DNA from: Verrucomicrobiales bacterium
GTDB lineage: Bacteria > Verrucomicrobiota > Verrucomicrobiia > Verrucomicrobiales > DEV007
Assembly (NCBI GenBank): GCA_023253615.1
Contig: JALRFZ010000596.1
Location: 1-9,582, forward strand
DNA length: 9,582 nt
Reading direction: 5' to 3'
In this document: positions 1 through 6,200 of the stretch, in pieces
Layout: each line of letters begins with the position of its first letter
Numbering within the stretch: position 1 is the first letter of the stretch
Notes under the pieces: model-generated
Databases searched by the model: none
The model's input: only the letters and a program-made list of their open reading frames with translations
What the model was told of the DNA's origin: nothing
Program-made: the position numbers and the translations under genes

Positions 1-28
1 TGAACAGCGCGATGTTTTGGGGTGGCAT
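1..28 (-). CDS. Possible start of a minus-strand gene cut by the window edge
   Basis: An ATG at 28-26 on the minus strand opens a frame that reads MPPQNIALF and runs off the left end. The frame is also open upstream of this ATG, through an in-frame GTG and back into the end of the AddB-like gene, so the start is not fixed. No Shine-Dalgarno sequence precedes it, but most genes here lack one. The gene after an AddB-like protein is often the AddA/UvrD-type helicase, so that is the natural guess. Nine residues cannot confirm it. The alternative is that this frame is the rest of the AddB-like protein, reached by a frameshift. Confidence 0.2.
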
Positions 29-108
29 GTTCGGTTTTTGAGCCCGGACCGCGAATGGGCGCACTCCCAGCAAGACGTCACCAGGGAGACTGCGCCTCCT
101 GCCACCGG
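29..108 (-). other. Short intergenic stretch with two small dyads
   Basis: This stretch lies between the AddB-like stop codon and the candidate next start. Two imperfect inverted repeats are visible: bases 56-69 (TGGG / CCCA arms) and bases 82-101 (CAGGGAG / CTCCTG arms with one bulged base). Neither is followed by a T-run on the minus strand, so they do not look like standard rho-independent terminators. They may form small hairpins in the mRNA or belong to a dispersed REP-like element. One copy is not enough to tell. Confidence 0.3.
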
Positions 109-2040
109 CTATTTGGATAAGAGCTGCTTGTAGAGGGTGCGGGCGGGCGGGACGTGTCCGCTCTCGCTCTCACGGAAGAGGCGCAGGGTGCGCGCGGCGA
201 GCTCGGAATCCTGACATTGAAACAAAAGCCGCGAGGGACGCAGGGGATCGCCGGTGGCGGAAAAGCGGCCGAAGAGCAGATCAAGGCGTCCCTTTTCCCG
301 CCGCGTCCCGGCGAGGAGGGTGAGGACGAAGGCGTCGCGGGCGAAGCGGGCGTCGTTGTCGGGCACGCCGAGCAGCTTGCGAGCGGTGTCGGGCAGGAAG
401 GCGTGGCCGACGAGCGACTCGGGCACGGCGTGGTCGTTCATGCCGGTGACGAGGAGGTGCGGGGCGTCCTCCCAGATCAGCTCGAGCCAACCCTGCAGAT
501 CGAGATCGCGGGGACCGCGCTCGAGGTTCACGCGGCACTCGCCGAGGGAGGAGAGGAGCAGGTAAAAACGATCATCCGCTCCGGGCTTTTTGGGAAAGGC
601 GGGCGCGGCGGCGGCGAGGTCGCTCTCGAGGCCGTGGATCGCGGCGGCCACCTCGGCGAAGACGGCCGTCTCGGGATCGTGCGGAGAAAGGCGCTTTTCG
701 GCGAAGACGCCGGAGAGGAAGGCGCAGAGCTCCTCGGTGAAGTCGCCCTTGCGGAGACGGATGAGAAAGGCGCGGGTGCCTTCGAGGACGGCGGCGAGCG
801 TGGTGGCTTTGTCAGGGCGACGGGAGAGGGCATCGAGGGCGTCGTCGAGGCCGCCGGGGAAATGATCGACGGCGAGGGCGTCGGAGTCCTTGAGCAGCCA
901 ACCGGGGCGGAGGCTTTCGCGGCAGGACTCGGGCAGCATCGCGGCGGCGAAGCCGGGGCAGCGGAGCAGTTGGCGGAGGGTTTCGTAGCGTTCGCCGGTG
1001 AAGAGATCAGCGAGGAGGCGCAGGAGATGGACGATGCCCTCGCGCGCGACAGCGCGTCCGGCGGGATCGTAGGTGGCGATGCCGTGGGCGGCGAAGCGAT
1101 GCTCGAGGGTCGGGGCGAGGGCGGGATCGGGCAGGCCGATCGCGGCGCAGGCGGCGGGATCTTCGTAGAGCGCGAGCAGTTCGCGACAGCGGTCGGCTTG
1201 GGCGAGGGGATGGGCGCAGGGATGGAGGGTGTTCGCGGGATCGGTGAAGGAGATTTCGCGCTCGAGCCAAGCCTCGGGCAAGGGCCGGCCGAAGAGGTCG
1301 AAGGCGGAGGCTTCGTTCGCCGGTGCGGGGACGAGCACCGTGACGGGGATCGCCGCGGCGTGATGCGTGAGCGCGGCGATGGCGAGCGGCCGCAGATCGG
1401 GCACGCCGGCGACGACCAGATGGCGGATGCCATCGGGCAGGGCGCCGGAGTGGGCGGCCTCGAGCGAAGCGAGTCCCGGATCGCGGAAACCGCCCGCATC
1501 GATCAAGGTGACGGCGGCGGCTTCGAGGCTGGCGAGTTCCTGCCAGCGGGCGGTCTCGATGTCGGATTCGGCGAGCTTTTCCGCGGCGCGGGCGAAATCG
1601 AGTCCTGATTCGATGAGGAGATCGCGCACGTCGAGAAATTCACCCGCATGCCGGTCGGCCCAGGCGAGGTGTCGCTCGACCGGCTCGACGGGAAAGAGCC
1701 GGCGAAAGGCGTTGGTGGGCAGTCGCAGAAGGAGGGCGCTCCAGAGCAGCCGGGCGGTCTGAGGCGAAGCGACCGGCGTGGTCGTGGCGGCGAGACGGGC
1801 CGGGGAGAAAAGGTAATTCGGAGTGACAACGAGCGGCGGCAACACCGCGGCCTCGCGCGAGGCGGCATGGCGGGCGAGGCCCTCGCGCAGGCGGCGACCG
1901 GCCTGGCGGGTGGGGACGACGACGAGGTGATCGGAGAGATCGAGCATGCCGCTGCCGTCCCATTGACGCGCCAGCCATGCTACCGTGGTTTCGAGCACGG
2001 GCGCACGCCAGTCGAGGAAGATGCGGGGGTCGCGGGTCAT
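109..2040 (-). CDS. AddB-like helicase/exonuclease-family protein lacking the C-terminal nuclease domain
   Basis: This 643-residue protein resembles the AddB/RecC-like subunit family used in double-strand break repair, in which AddB works with the AddA helicase-nuclease to resect DNA ends. The family signals are an N-terminal VVVPTRQAGRRL at residues 40-51 (AddB motif Ia-like) and a late block with GMNDHAVPESL (533-543), LPDTAR (548-553), RDAF (568-571) and PSRLLF (602-607). There is no Walker A motif, as is common in AddB proteins whose helicase core is inactive. Full-length relatives usually continue for 250 or more residues into a PD-(D/E)XK nuclease domain introduced by a CPFRFYL-like segment. 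Here a TAG stop at 111-109 comes about 36 residues after PSRLLF, so that domain is absent or lies beyond a frameshift. The ATG overlaps a 7-bp tandem repeat and has no visible ribosome binding site. It is probably co-transcribed with trmH and the ABC gene. I am fairly sure of the family and unsure whether the gene is functional. Confidence 0.72.
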   Translation of the reverse strand: MTRDPRIFLDWRAPVLETTVAWLARQWDGSGMLDLSDHLVVVPTRQAGRRLREGLARHAASREAAVLPPLVVTPNYLFSPARLAATTTPVASPQTARLLWSALLLRLPTNAFRRLFPVEPVERHLAWADRHAGEFLDVRDLLIESGLDFARAAEKLAESDIETARWQELASLEAAAVTLIDAGGFRDPGLASLEAAHSGALPDGIRHLVVAGVPDLRPLAIAALTHHAAAIPVTVLVPAPANEASAFDLFGRPLPEAWLEREISFTDPANTLHPCAHPLAQADRCRELLALYEDPAACAAIGLPDPALAPTLEHRFAAHGIATYDPAGRAVAREGIVHLLRLLADLFTGERYETLRQLLRCPGFAAAMLPESCRESLRPGWLLKDSDALAVDHFPGGLDDALDALSRRPDKATTLAAVLEGTRAFLIRLRKGDFTEELCAFLSGVFAEKRLSPHDPETAVFAEVAAAIHGLESDLAAAAPAFPKKPGADDRFYLLLSSLGECRVNLERGPRDLDLQGWLELIWEDAPHLLVTGMNDHAVPESLVGHAFLPDTARKLLGVPDNDARFARDAFVLTLLAGTRREKGRLDLLFGRFSATGDPLRPSRLLFQCQDSELAARTLRLFRESESGHVPPARTLYKQLLSK

Positions 2041-2066
2041 GTCAGATGTCAGATGTCAGATGTCAG
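2039..2066 (-). repeat. Four perfect copies of a 7-bp tandem repeat (CTGACAT)
   Basis: On the minus strand the unit CTGACAT is repeated four times without error. The first copy contains the TGA stop codon of trmH (2065-2063), and the last copy supplies the first two bases of the AddB-like ATG (2040-2038). The whole 22-base gap between the genes is therefore repeat. Gaining or losing a unit would leave both coding frames intact but would change the spacing by 7 bases. Confidence 0.9.
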
Positions 2067-2752
2067 AAGGGGAATTCGTCATTCGTCATTTCTCCCCGTC
2101 CTTTCCAGAATTCTTCTTCGAGCAAATCGTGCCGGGCGATGTGGCGGCGGTAGAATTTCAGGGTGAGCTCTTCTTTTTCTGCTTCGGTGAGGCGCCAATC
2201 GAGGTCGCTTTCGCGGAGGCGTTCGACAAGGCGGGAGAGGGCGATGGCAAGGGTGACGGAGATGTTGAAGCTCTCGGTAAAGCCATGCATGGGCAGACGC
2301 AAGGTGCGCTCGGCGGCTCCGAAGAGGCGGTCGGTGAGCCCTTTGTGTTCGCTGCCGAAAAGCAGGGCGATGGGTTGATCGATGGGCAGGGTCGCGGTGG
2401 TGTCGCCTTCGACGTTGGGCGAGGTCGCGACGAGGCAATAGCCGCGCGCTTTCAGGGTCTCGAGAGCGGACTCGGGCTGGTGGTAACGATGGATCGTGAG
2501 CCATTTGTTGCTGCCGAGGGCCACGTCGTTGTCGGGCTCGAAGGGGTGGCGTCGCTCGACGACGTGGACATCCTGCAGGCCGAAGCAGTCGCAACTGCGC
2601 AGGCAGGCGGCGGCGTTGTGGGGTTGGTTGATGTCCTCGAGCAGCACGGTGATGTGGCGGGTCCGTTCGGCGAGGACGGCGCGGATCTTGTCGCGCTTGT
2701 GTTCGGTGAGATGGCTCCCGAGATGCTCGATCAGTTCCCGCCGGGTGGTCAT
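2063..2752 (-). CDS. trmH: tRNA (guanosine-18 2'-O)-methyltransferase TrmH
   Basis: This 229-residue SpoU/TrmH-family (SPOUT) enzyme transfers a methyl group from S-adenosylmethionine to the ribose 2'-OH of G18 in the tRNA D-loop, in the cytoplasm. All three family motifs are present: motif 1 with N46 and R52 (HNAAACLRSCD), motif 2 with E135 (LLFGSEHKGLT, 130-140), and motif 3 with N163 (LPMHGFTESFNISVTLAIAL, 153-172), which forms the knotted cofactor site. The spacing of N46, R52, E135 and N163 equals that of the catalytic N35, R41, E124 and N152 of Thermus TrmH with a constant offset of 11. The length matches E. coli TrmH (229). The start follows the ABC gene's stop by 4 bases with a GGGAG upstream, which suggests translational coupling. 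The last eight residues are encoded by short tandem repeats and are probably not conserved. Other SpoU enzymes (TrmJ, TrmL, RlmB) fit less well. Confidence 0.93.
   Translation of the reverse strand: MTTRRELIEHLGSHLTEHKRDKIRAVLAERTRHITVLLEDINQPHNAAACLRSCDCFGLQDVHVVERRHPFEPDNDVALGSNKWLTIHRYHQPESALETLKARGYCLVATSPNVEGDTTATLPIDQPIALLFGSEHKGLTDRLFGAAERTLRLPMHGFTESFNISVTLAIALSRLVERLRESDLDWRLTEAEKEELTLKFYRRHIARHDLLEEEFWKGRGEMTNDEFPF
2074..2090 (-). repeat. Second heptamer repeat inside the 3' end of trmH
   Basis: Two copies of a different 7-bp unit (ATTCGTC on the plus strand, at 2074-2080 and 2081-2087) and a partial third lie eight bases from the CTGACAT array. They encode part of the last eight residues of TrmH (MTNDEFPF), so the protein's tail is built from repeat sequence. 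Heptamer tandem repeats of this kind recur between genes in some bacteria, notably the STRR sequences of cyanobacteria. The link to those is by analogy only. Confidence 0.75.
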
Positions 2753-2756
2753 TGTC

Positions 2757-4448
2757 TCAGTTCTCCCACTTCGGCCGTTTCACGCCGACGTAGGCGATGA
2801 AAAGTCCGATCGCGACGTGCAGTCCGAGCACGGCAAAACACAGCCACATCGGGCCGAGCCAGGTGTCGGTGACTTCCTTGATGTAGCGGTAGTAATCGCG
2901 CTCCATCCCGTCCATGATGCCGGCCCAGCTCCAGTAGGCGGAGATGAAGGGGCGAGTCAGCCAACCGGCCCATTCGGGCAGGGCGAGGACGGCACCGGAG
3001 AGCGGGAGCTGGAAGCCGACGAGGTAGATGGAAAGGAGCGAGGCCTGGTCGGCGGTCTTCGCGAGCGAAGAGATGCCGAGGCAGATCGCGGTCATGCCGC
3101 CGTTGACAAGGAGCAGCAGGAGGAAATGCGGCAACATCGTCTGAGAGGGGATCTCGGAGATGCTCTGAACGAAGATCGTCATCCACGCGGACTGCATGAG
3201 CACGAGCACGGAGAGGAAAGCGACCTTGCTCGCGACGTAGACGCCGGGACGCACCCCGCCGAGTTTCTCCTTTTCAAAAATGAAGCGTTCGCCGGCGATC
3301 TCGCGGGCGGAGTTGTTCGACCCCATCAGCGTCAGCAGGATGACTTGGAACATGACGAGCCCCGAGACGATGCCGCCGAGATTCAGGTTGAAGGTGAGCA
3401 CTTCGCGCTCGGCATTGTAGGCCTCGAGACTGTCGGGGCGGGCTTCGGAGAGGCGCTGCACCTGCTCGACGCCTTCCAGCTCGAAGATGACGACGAGCAT
3501 GGGGAAGATCACGAGGATGGCGAGCTGCAGATACAGTTGCCCTTTGTCGCGGAAGAAGATCTTCCAACGGCGGAAGAAGAGGGCGAAGAATTGCGTGATG
3601 GCTCCGGGGGTGGCGGCGGAGACGGAGGTCTCGGGGGCGCTCACCGTTTTCTGCGGCATGGTCGCGTAGTAGGCCTCGCGGTGCTTCGCCCAGCTCTCGG
3701 CCCATTCGCCGGTCTTGCGTTTGGCGATGCGCTGGTAGATGTCCTCGGCTTTTTCGACGCTGAAATAATGCTCGAGCGCACGCGGCGGTCCGTGATAGAC
3801 GATGCGTCCGGCATCGAGGACGAGGACGGAGTCGTAGAGGTCGAGATTCGCGAGGCTGTGGGTGACGTTCACGACGAGGCGGTGCTCGTTGCGGCTGAGC
3901 TGGTGCATCAGCTCGACGATCTCGTGTTCGCTCTTCGGATCGAGACCGCTCGTGACCTCGTCGCAAAGCAGGAGAACGGGATCGGTGACGAGCTCGAGGG
4001 CGAGGGAAAGGCGGCGTCGCTGGCCCCCGGAGAGCACCTTCACGGGCCGGTCGCGTAGGGCGGCGAGGCCGGTCGAGGCGAGGACCTGGTCGACGAGGTC
4101 ATGGAAGGCCTGCCTGCTCGCGGTGTTGGCACGGAGGCGCACGGCCGACTCGATGTTTTCCTCCACGGTGAGGGCCTCGTAGGCGATGGAAAACTGCGGG
4201 ACGTAACCGATCTCGGAGGCTTCGAGATCGTCCTCCTCGGAGAGATTGCGGCCGTTCCAGAAAATGCTGCCGGAGGTTTCCTGGTTGATCCCGGCGATCA
4301 GCTTCAGCAGGGTCGATTTGCCACAGCCCGAAGGCCCGACGATCGCCATGAAGTGGCCGGTGGGGACGCGGAGGTCGATTTGATCGAGGAGGGCGACCTC
4401 GTCGTTGCCCTTTTGGATCGCGAAGCGGATGTCTTTGAGTTCGAGCAC
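2757..4448 (-). CDS. ABCG-type half transporter (fused ATPase and ABC-2 membrane domain)
   Basis: This 563-residue inner-membrane protein has an N-terminal ABC ATPase and a C-terminal ABC-2-type membrane domain, the order found in ABCG/White half transporters. It presumably works as a dimer. The ATPase is complete: Walker A GPSGCGKST (38-46), Q-loop Q85, signature LSGGQ (139-143), Walker B LLLCDE with catalytic E164, D-loop SGLD (167-170) and switch H197. A cytoplasmic linker follows. Six hydrophobic segments sit at about 305-323, 357-375, 405-427, 440-461, 470-490 and 534-555. The REIAGERFIFEKEKLGG stretch (382-398) between segments 2 and 3 resembles the conserved ABCG intracellular-loop motif. 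The start is GTG at 4448-4446, because an in-frame TAA lies four codons upstream and the sequence after GTG starts like a normal ABC domain. The substrate cannot be inferred; lipid or drug export is typical of the family. It is the first gene of a probable operon with trmH and the AddB-like gene. Confidence 0.9.
   Translation of the reverse strand: MLELKDIRFAIQKGNDEVALLDQIDLRVPTGHFMAIVGPSGCGKSTLLKLIAGINQETSGSIFWNGRNLSEEDDLEASEIGYVPQFSIAYEALTVEENIESAVRLRANTASRQAFHDLVDQVLASTGLAALRDRPVKVLSGGQRRRLSLALELVTDPVLLLCDEVTSGLDPKSEHEIVELMHQLSRNEHRLVVNVTHSLANLDLYDSVLVLDAGRIVYHGPPRALEHYFSVEKAEDIYQRIAKRKTGEWAESWAKHREAYYATMPQKTVSAPETSVSAATPGAITQFFALFFRRWKIFFRDKGQLYLQLAILVIFPMLVVIFELEGVEQVQRLSEARPDSLEAYNAEREVLTFNLNLGGIVSGLVMFQVILLTLMGSNNSAREIAGERFIFEKEKLGGVRPGVYVASKVAFLSVLVLMQSAWMTIFVQSISEIPSQTMLPHFLLLLLVNGGMTAICLGISSLAKTADQASLLSIYLVGFQLPLSGAVLALPEWAGWLTRPFISAYWSWAGIMDGMERDYYRYIKEVTDTWLGPMWLCFAVLGLHVAIGLFIAYVGVKRPKWEN
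2761..2767 (-). promoter_or_regulatory. Likely ribosome binding site of trmH
   Basis: The minus-strand sequence GGGAGAA (2767-2761) lies 8-10 bases before the trmH ATG and inside the last codons of the ABC gene. It is one of the few Shine-Dalgarno-like sequences in the window and fits translational coupling across the 4-base gap. Confidence 0.45.
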
Positions 4449-4454
4449 GGGGAA

Positions 4455-4483
4455 GTTTTACGGGAGACGCGGCGGTGGTGCAA
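4455..4483 (-). promoter_or_regulatory. Candidate sigma70-type promoter of the ABC gene, near the start codon
   Basis: On the minus strand TTGCAC (4483-4478) and TAAAAC (4460-4455) are separated by exactly 17 bases, a fair fit to -35 and -10 boxes (3/6 and 4/6). Only six bases (TTCCCC) separate the -10 box from the GTG start, so transcription would begin at or within a base or two of the start codon and give a leaderless mRNA. No ribosome binding site is present, which agrees. Confidence 0.4.
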
Positions 4484-4553
4484 TCACGGAATACGGGGAG
4501 AAGGGCGAGCTTTTCCCTTTACCTCCCCCGGCATCGTGGCGTTTCTTTGCGGC

Positions 4554-6020
4554 ATGTCCGCGAAACCCCGGAAGAAGTCGAAGGGCTCCTTCAATCCCCT
4601 CAAGATCGTCCTCATCGGTGGAGGCGTGCTCCTCGCCCTCCTCGTCGTGGGTTTGCTCATCGCCAAGTCGATGCTGAACGGCTGGCTGCGTGGCGAGGGC
4701 TTCCGCGATTGGCTCGCGGGACGGGCCGCCGAGGTGCTGCGATCCGAGGTGACGCTCGGCGATCTGGAATGGAGCGGCTCGGAGGTCTATTCGAAACGTT
4801 TTGAAGCGCGCGGCCGCGAGCAGGCGGGCTTCGCGGAGATGACGCTCGATGGTGTGCGGGCGCGGGCCGGCGGGATCGTGGACAAGGCGGTGCAGGTGAC
4901 GGGCGTGTCGGTGAATCGCCTCGATCTGAGATTTTCCCCGAAACGTCTGCCAACGGCCCCGGCGGAGACGGCTCCCGCTCCTTCCGCCGCGGCGACGGCC
5001 GGGCCAGGTGTGCCCGAGTGGCTCGCGGATTATCTGCCGAACCGTGTCGAGATCGATGAAATCGAGATCGCCTCGACCCGCGTCTCGGTGGAAAAGGCGG
5101 AGGGCGAAGTCTTCCTCCTCAGCGGGCCTAGGGCGATCCTGCAGCCCGATTTTCAGACGGGATTCTGGTCGATCGAGGGGAAGGGGGGCAAGGTCAGCCT
5201 GCCGAACCAGCCCGAGATCGCTCTCAAGGACCTCGCCTTGCGATGGAAGGGGGAGGACCTGTTTGTCGATCGTTGCGCCCTCGGCGTTTTCAAGGAGGGG
5301 CATGTCGATGGAAAGGGCGAGATCGGATTCGAGGGCCCGGGGCGATTTGATCTCGAGCTCGATCTTTCCGCGATCGACGTGGATGAGCTCGTCGAAGGTG
5401 AATGGCGCGACCGGCTCACCGGCACGATCCATGGACCGGTGCGGATCACGGGGGCACCCGGAGCGCTGGTCTACGAGGGCACGATGAATCTTGGCGAGGG
5501 AGTGATCGAGGCGATGCCGGTGCTGAAGCGCATCGCCCAATACACGCGCTCCGAGCGTTTCGAGCGGCTCGTCCTGAATCAGGCGAAGACGGATTTCAAA
5601 CGGGAGGGGGACCGCCTCGAACTGCGGAACCTCGTGCTGCAATCCGACGGACTCGTGCGCGTCGAGGGGCAGGCCGATCTTGTCGGCGATCAGCTTTCCG
5701 GAGACTTCCGGGTCGGCGTCACGCCCGGGACGATGCGCTGGATCCCGGGGGCCGAACGGCTCGTTTTCACGGAAGACCTCGAGGGTTTCCTCTGGGCGCC
5801 GATGAAATTGACCGGCACCCTCGCCGAACCCCGCGAGGATCTCAGCGCCCGGCTCATCGCTGCGGCGGGCGAGGCCCTCATCGGGGATCTTCCGGGCGGA
5901 GTCCTTGATGCGGCCGGGGAATTGTTGAAAGGGGAGGGTGGTGCGCCGGCGTCGGGCGACCTCCTCGACCAAGGGAAAAAAGTGATCGATCTCCTCTCTC
6001 CTTTTTTGAAGGCTCCCTGA
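4554..6020 (+). CDS. AsmA-like membrane-anchored envelope protein
   Basis: This 488-residue protein has a basic N-terminus (KPRKKSK), a single membrane segment at about residues 17-37, a mixed alpha/beta region, a Pro/Ala-rich linker (about 133-152) and a long beta-rich C-terminal region. The layout and the C-terminal part (about 285-440) resemble the AsmA/TamB-like family: GTMNLGEGVIEAMPVLKRIA, a run of alternating beta strands, then GTLAEPREDLSARL. AsmA-type proteins of Gram-negative bacteria sit in the inner membrane facing the periplasm and are linked to outer-membrane assembly or phospholipid transport. The role of this one is inferred from the family. The ATG at 4554 is chosen because it gives a standard N-in membrane anchor. 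The frame is open upstream but would overlap the ABC gene antisense, and an in-frame GTG at 4536 is a less likely start. No clear ribosome binding site is seen. It is divergent from the ABC gene and separated from atpB by 180 bases, so it is probably not part of the ATP synthase operon. Confidence 0.8.
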   Translation: MSAKPRKKSKGSFNPLKIVLIGGGVLLALLVVGLLIAKSMLNGWLRGEGFRDWLAGRAAEVLRSEVTLGDLEWSGSEVYSKRFEARGREQAGFAEMTLDGVRARAGGIVDKAVQVTGVSVNRLDLRFSPKRLPTAPAETAPAPSAAATAGPGVPEWLADYLPNRVEIDEIEIASTRVSVEKAEGEVFLLSGPRAILQPDFQTGFWSIEGKGGKVSLPNQPEIALKDLALRWKGEDLFVDRCALGVFKEGHVDGKGEIGFEGPGRFDLELDLSAIDVDELVEGEWRDRLTGTIHGPVRITGAPGALVYEGTMNLGEGVIEAMPVLKRIAQYTRSERFERLVLNQAKTDFKREGDRLELRNLVLQSDGLVRVEGQADLVGDQLSGDFRVGVTPGTMRWIPGAERLVFTEDLEGFLWAPMKLTGTLAEPREDLSARLIAAAGEALIGDLPGGVLDAAGELLKGEGGAPASGDLLDQGKKVIDLLSPFLKAP

Positions 6021-6039
6021 AGGAACCGGAGAGGGGGCG

Positions 6040-6058
6040 CGACCGTCCTTTGCGGTCG
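6040..6058 (+). other. Small hairpin downstream of the AsmA-like gene
   Basis: CGACCG and CGGTCG form a perfect 6-bp stem with a 7-base loop, 20 bases after the stop codon. No T-run follows, so a rho-independent terminator is not well supported. It may mark the 3' end of the AsmA-like transcript. Confidence 0.3.
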
Positions 6059-6080
6059 ATGGCACAAGGCTGGCGGGAGC

Positions 6081-6098
6081 TTGTGAAATTTTTCACAA
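6081..6098 (+). promoter_or_regulatory. Perfect palindrome matching the Rex redox-repressor operator
   Basis: TTGTGAAATTTTTCACAA is a perfect inverted repeat with 8-bp arms and a 2-base centre. It fits the published Rex consensus TTGTGAA-(4 A/T)-TTCACAA at every position. Rex is a repressor that leaves DNA when NADH/NAD+ is high and controls respiratory and energy genes in several bacterial groups. The site lies about 100 bases before atpB and just upstream of the candidate promoter. It also satisfies TGTGA-N6-TCACA, the CRP-family core, so a CRP/FNR-type regulator is the main alternative. The match is seen directly. The regulator itself is not in this window. Confidence 0.65.
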
Positions 6099-6105
6099 AT
6101 TCGCC

Positions 6106-6133
6106 TTGCGCGTCCTCCGCCCGTGTTTAGGAT
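6106..6133 (+). promoter_or_regulatory. Weak candidate promoter of the ATP synthase operon
   Basis: TTGCGC (6106-6111) and TAGGAT (6128-6133) are 16 bases apart, a modest fit to sigma70 boxes (3/6 and 4/6). Transcription would start near 6140, leaving a leader of about 60 bases before atpB. The Rex-like palindrome ends eight bases before the -35 box. Confidence 0.3.
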
Positions 6134-6141
6134 GGTCGCCT

Positions 6142-6169
6142 CGCCCGGAGATGGTCCATCGCCGGGGCG
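6142..6169 (+). other. Strong hairpin in the atpB leader
   Basis: CGCCCGG (6142-6148) pairs with CCGGGGCG (6162-6169), leaving one bulged G. After one mismatch the stem continues with GATG / CATC and a 3-base loop. The hairpin would lie at the 5' end of the predicted leader, 31 bases before the atpB ATG. No T-run follows it. It could stabilise the mRNA or influence initiation at atpB. Confidence 0.4.
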
Positions 6170-6200
6170 TCTTCGATGTGTCCCCCCACATCCCACCACG

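Noticed and set aside
154..1608. Long open frame on the plus strand opposite the AddB-like gene
   Set aside because: Its translation is Gly/Glu/Ala-rich and low in complexity, resembles no family, and mirrors the high-GC codon pattern of the real gene on the other strand.
2496..4058. Long plus-strand frame across trmH and the ABC gene
   Set aside because: It is antisense to two genes with complete, recognisable motifs, and its translation (His/Asp/Glu/Gly-rich) is typical of shadow frames in high-GC DNA.
4101..4553. Upstream extension of the AsmA-like gene
   Set aside because: The extension runs antisense through the ABC ATPase domain and would bury the membrane anchor in the middle of the protein. 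The ATG at 4554 gives a normal N-terminal anchor.
4458..6065. Minus-strand open frame opposite the AsmA-like gene
   Set aside because: It is charged, Arg/Pro/Asp-rich and without family features. The plus-strand frame has a clear membrane anchor and AsmA-like sequence.
6123..6200. Longer atpB starting at an ATG at 6123
   Set aside because: The added 26 residues are Pro/Gly/Arg-rich, unlike subunit a N-termini, and the region overlaps the candidate -10 box and the leader hairpin.
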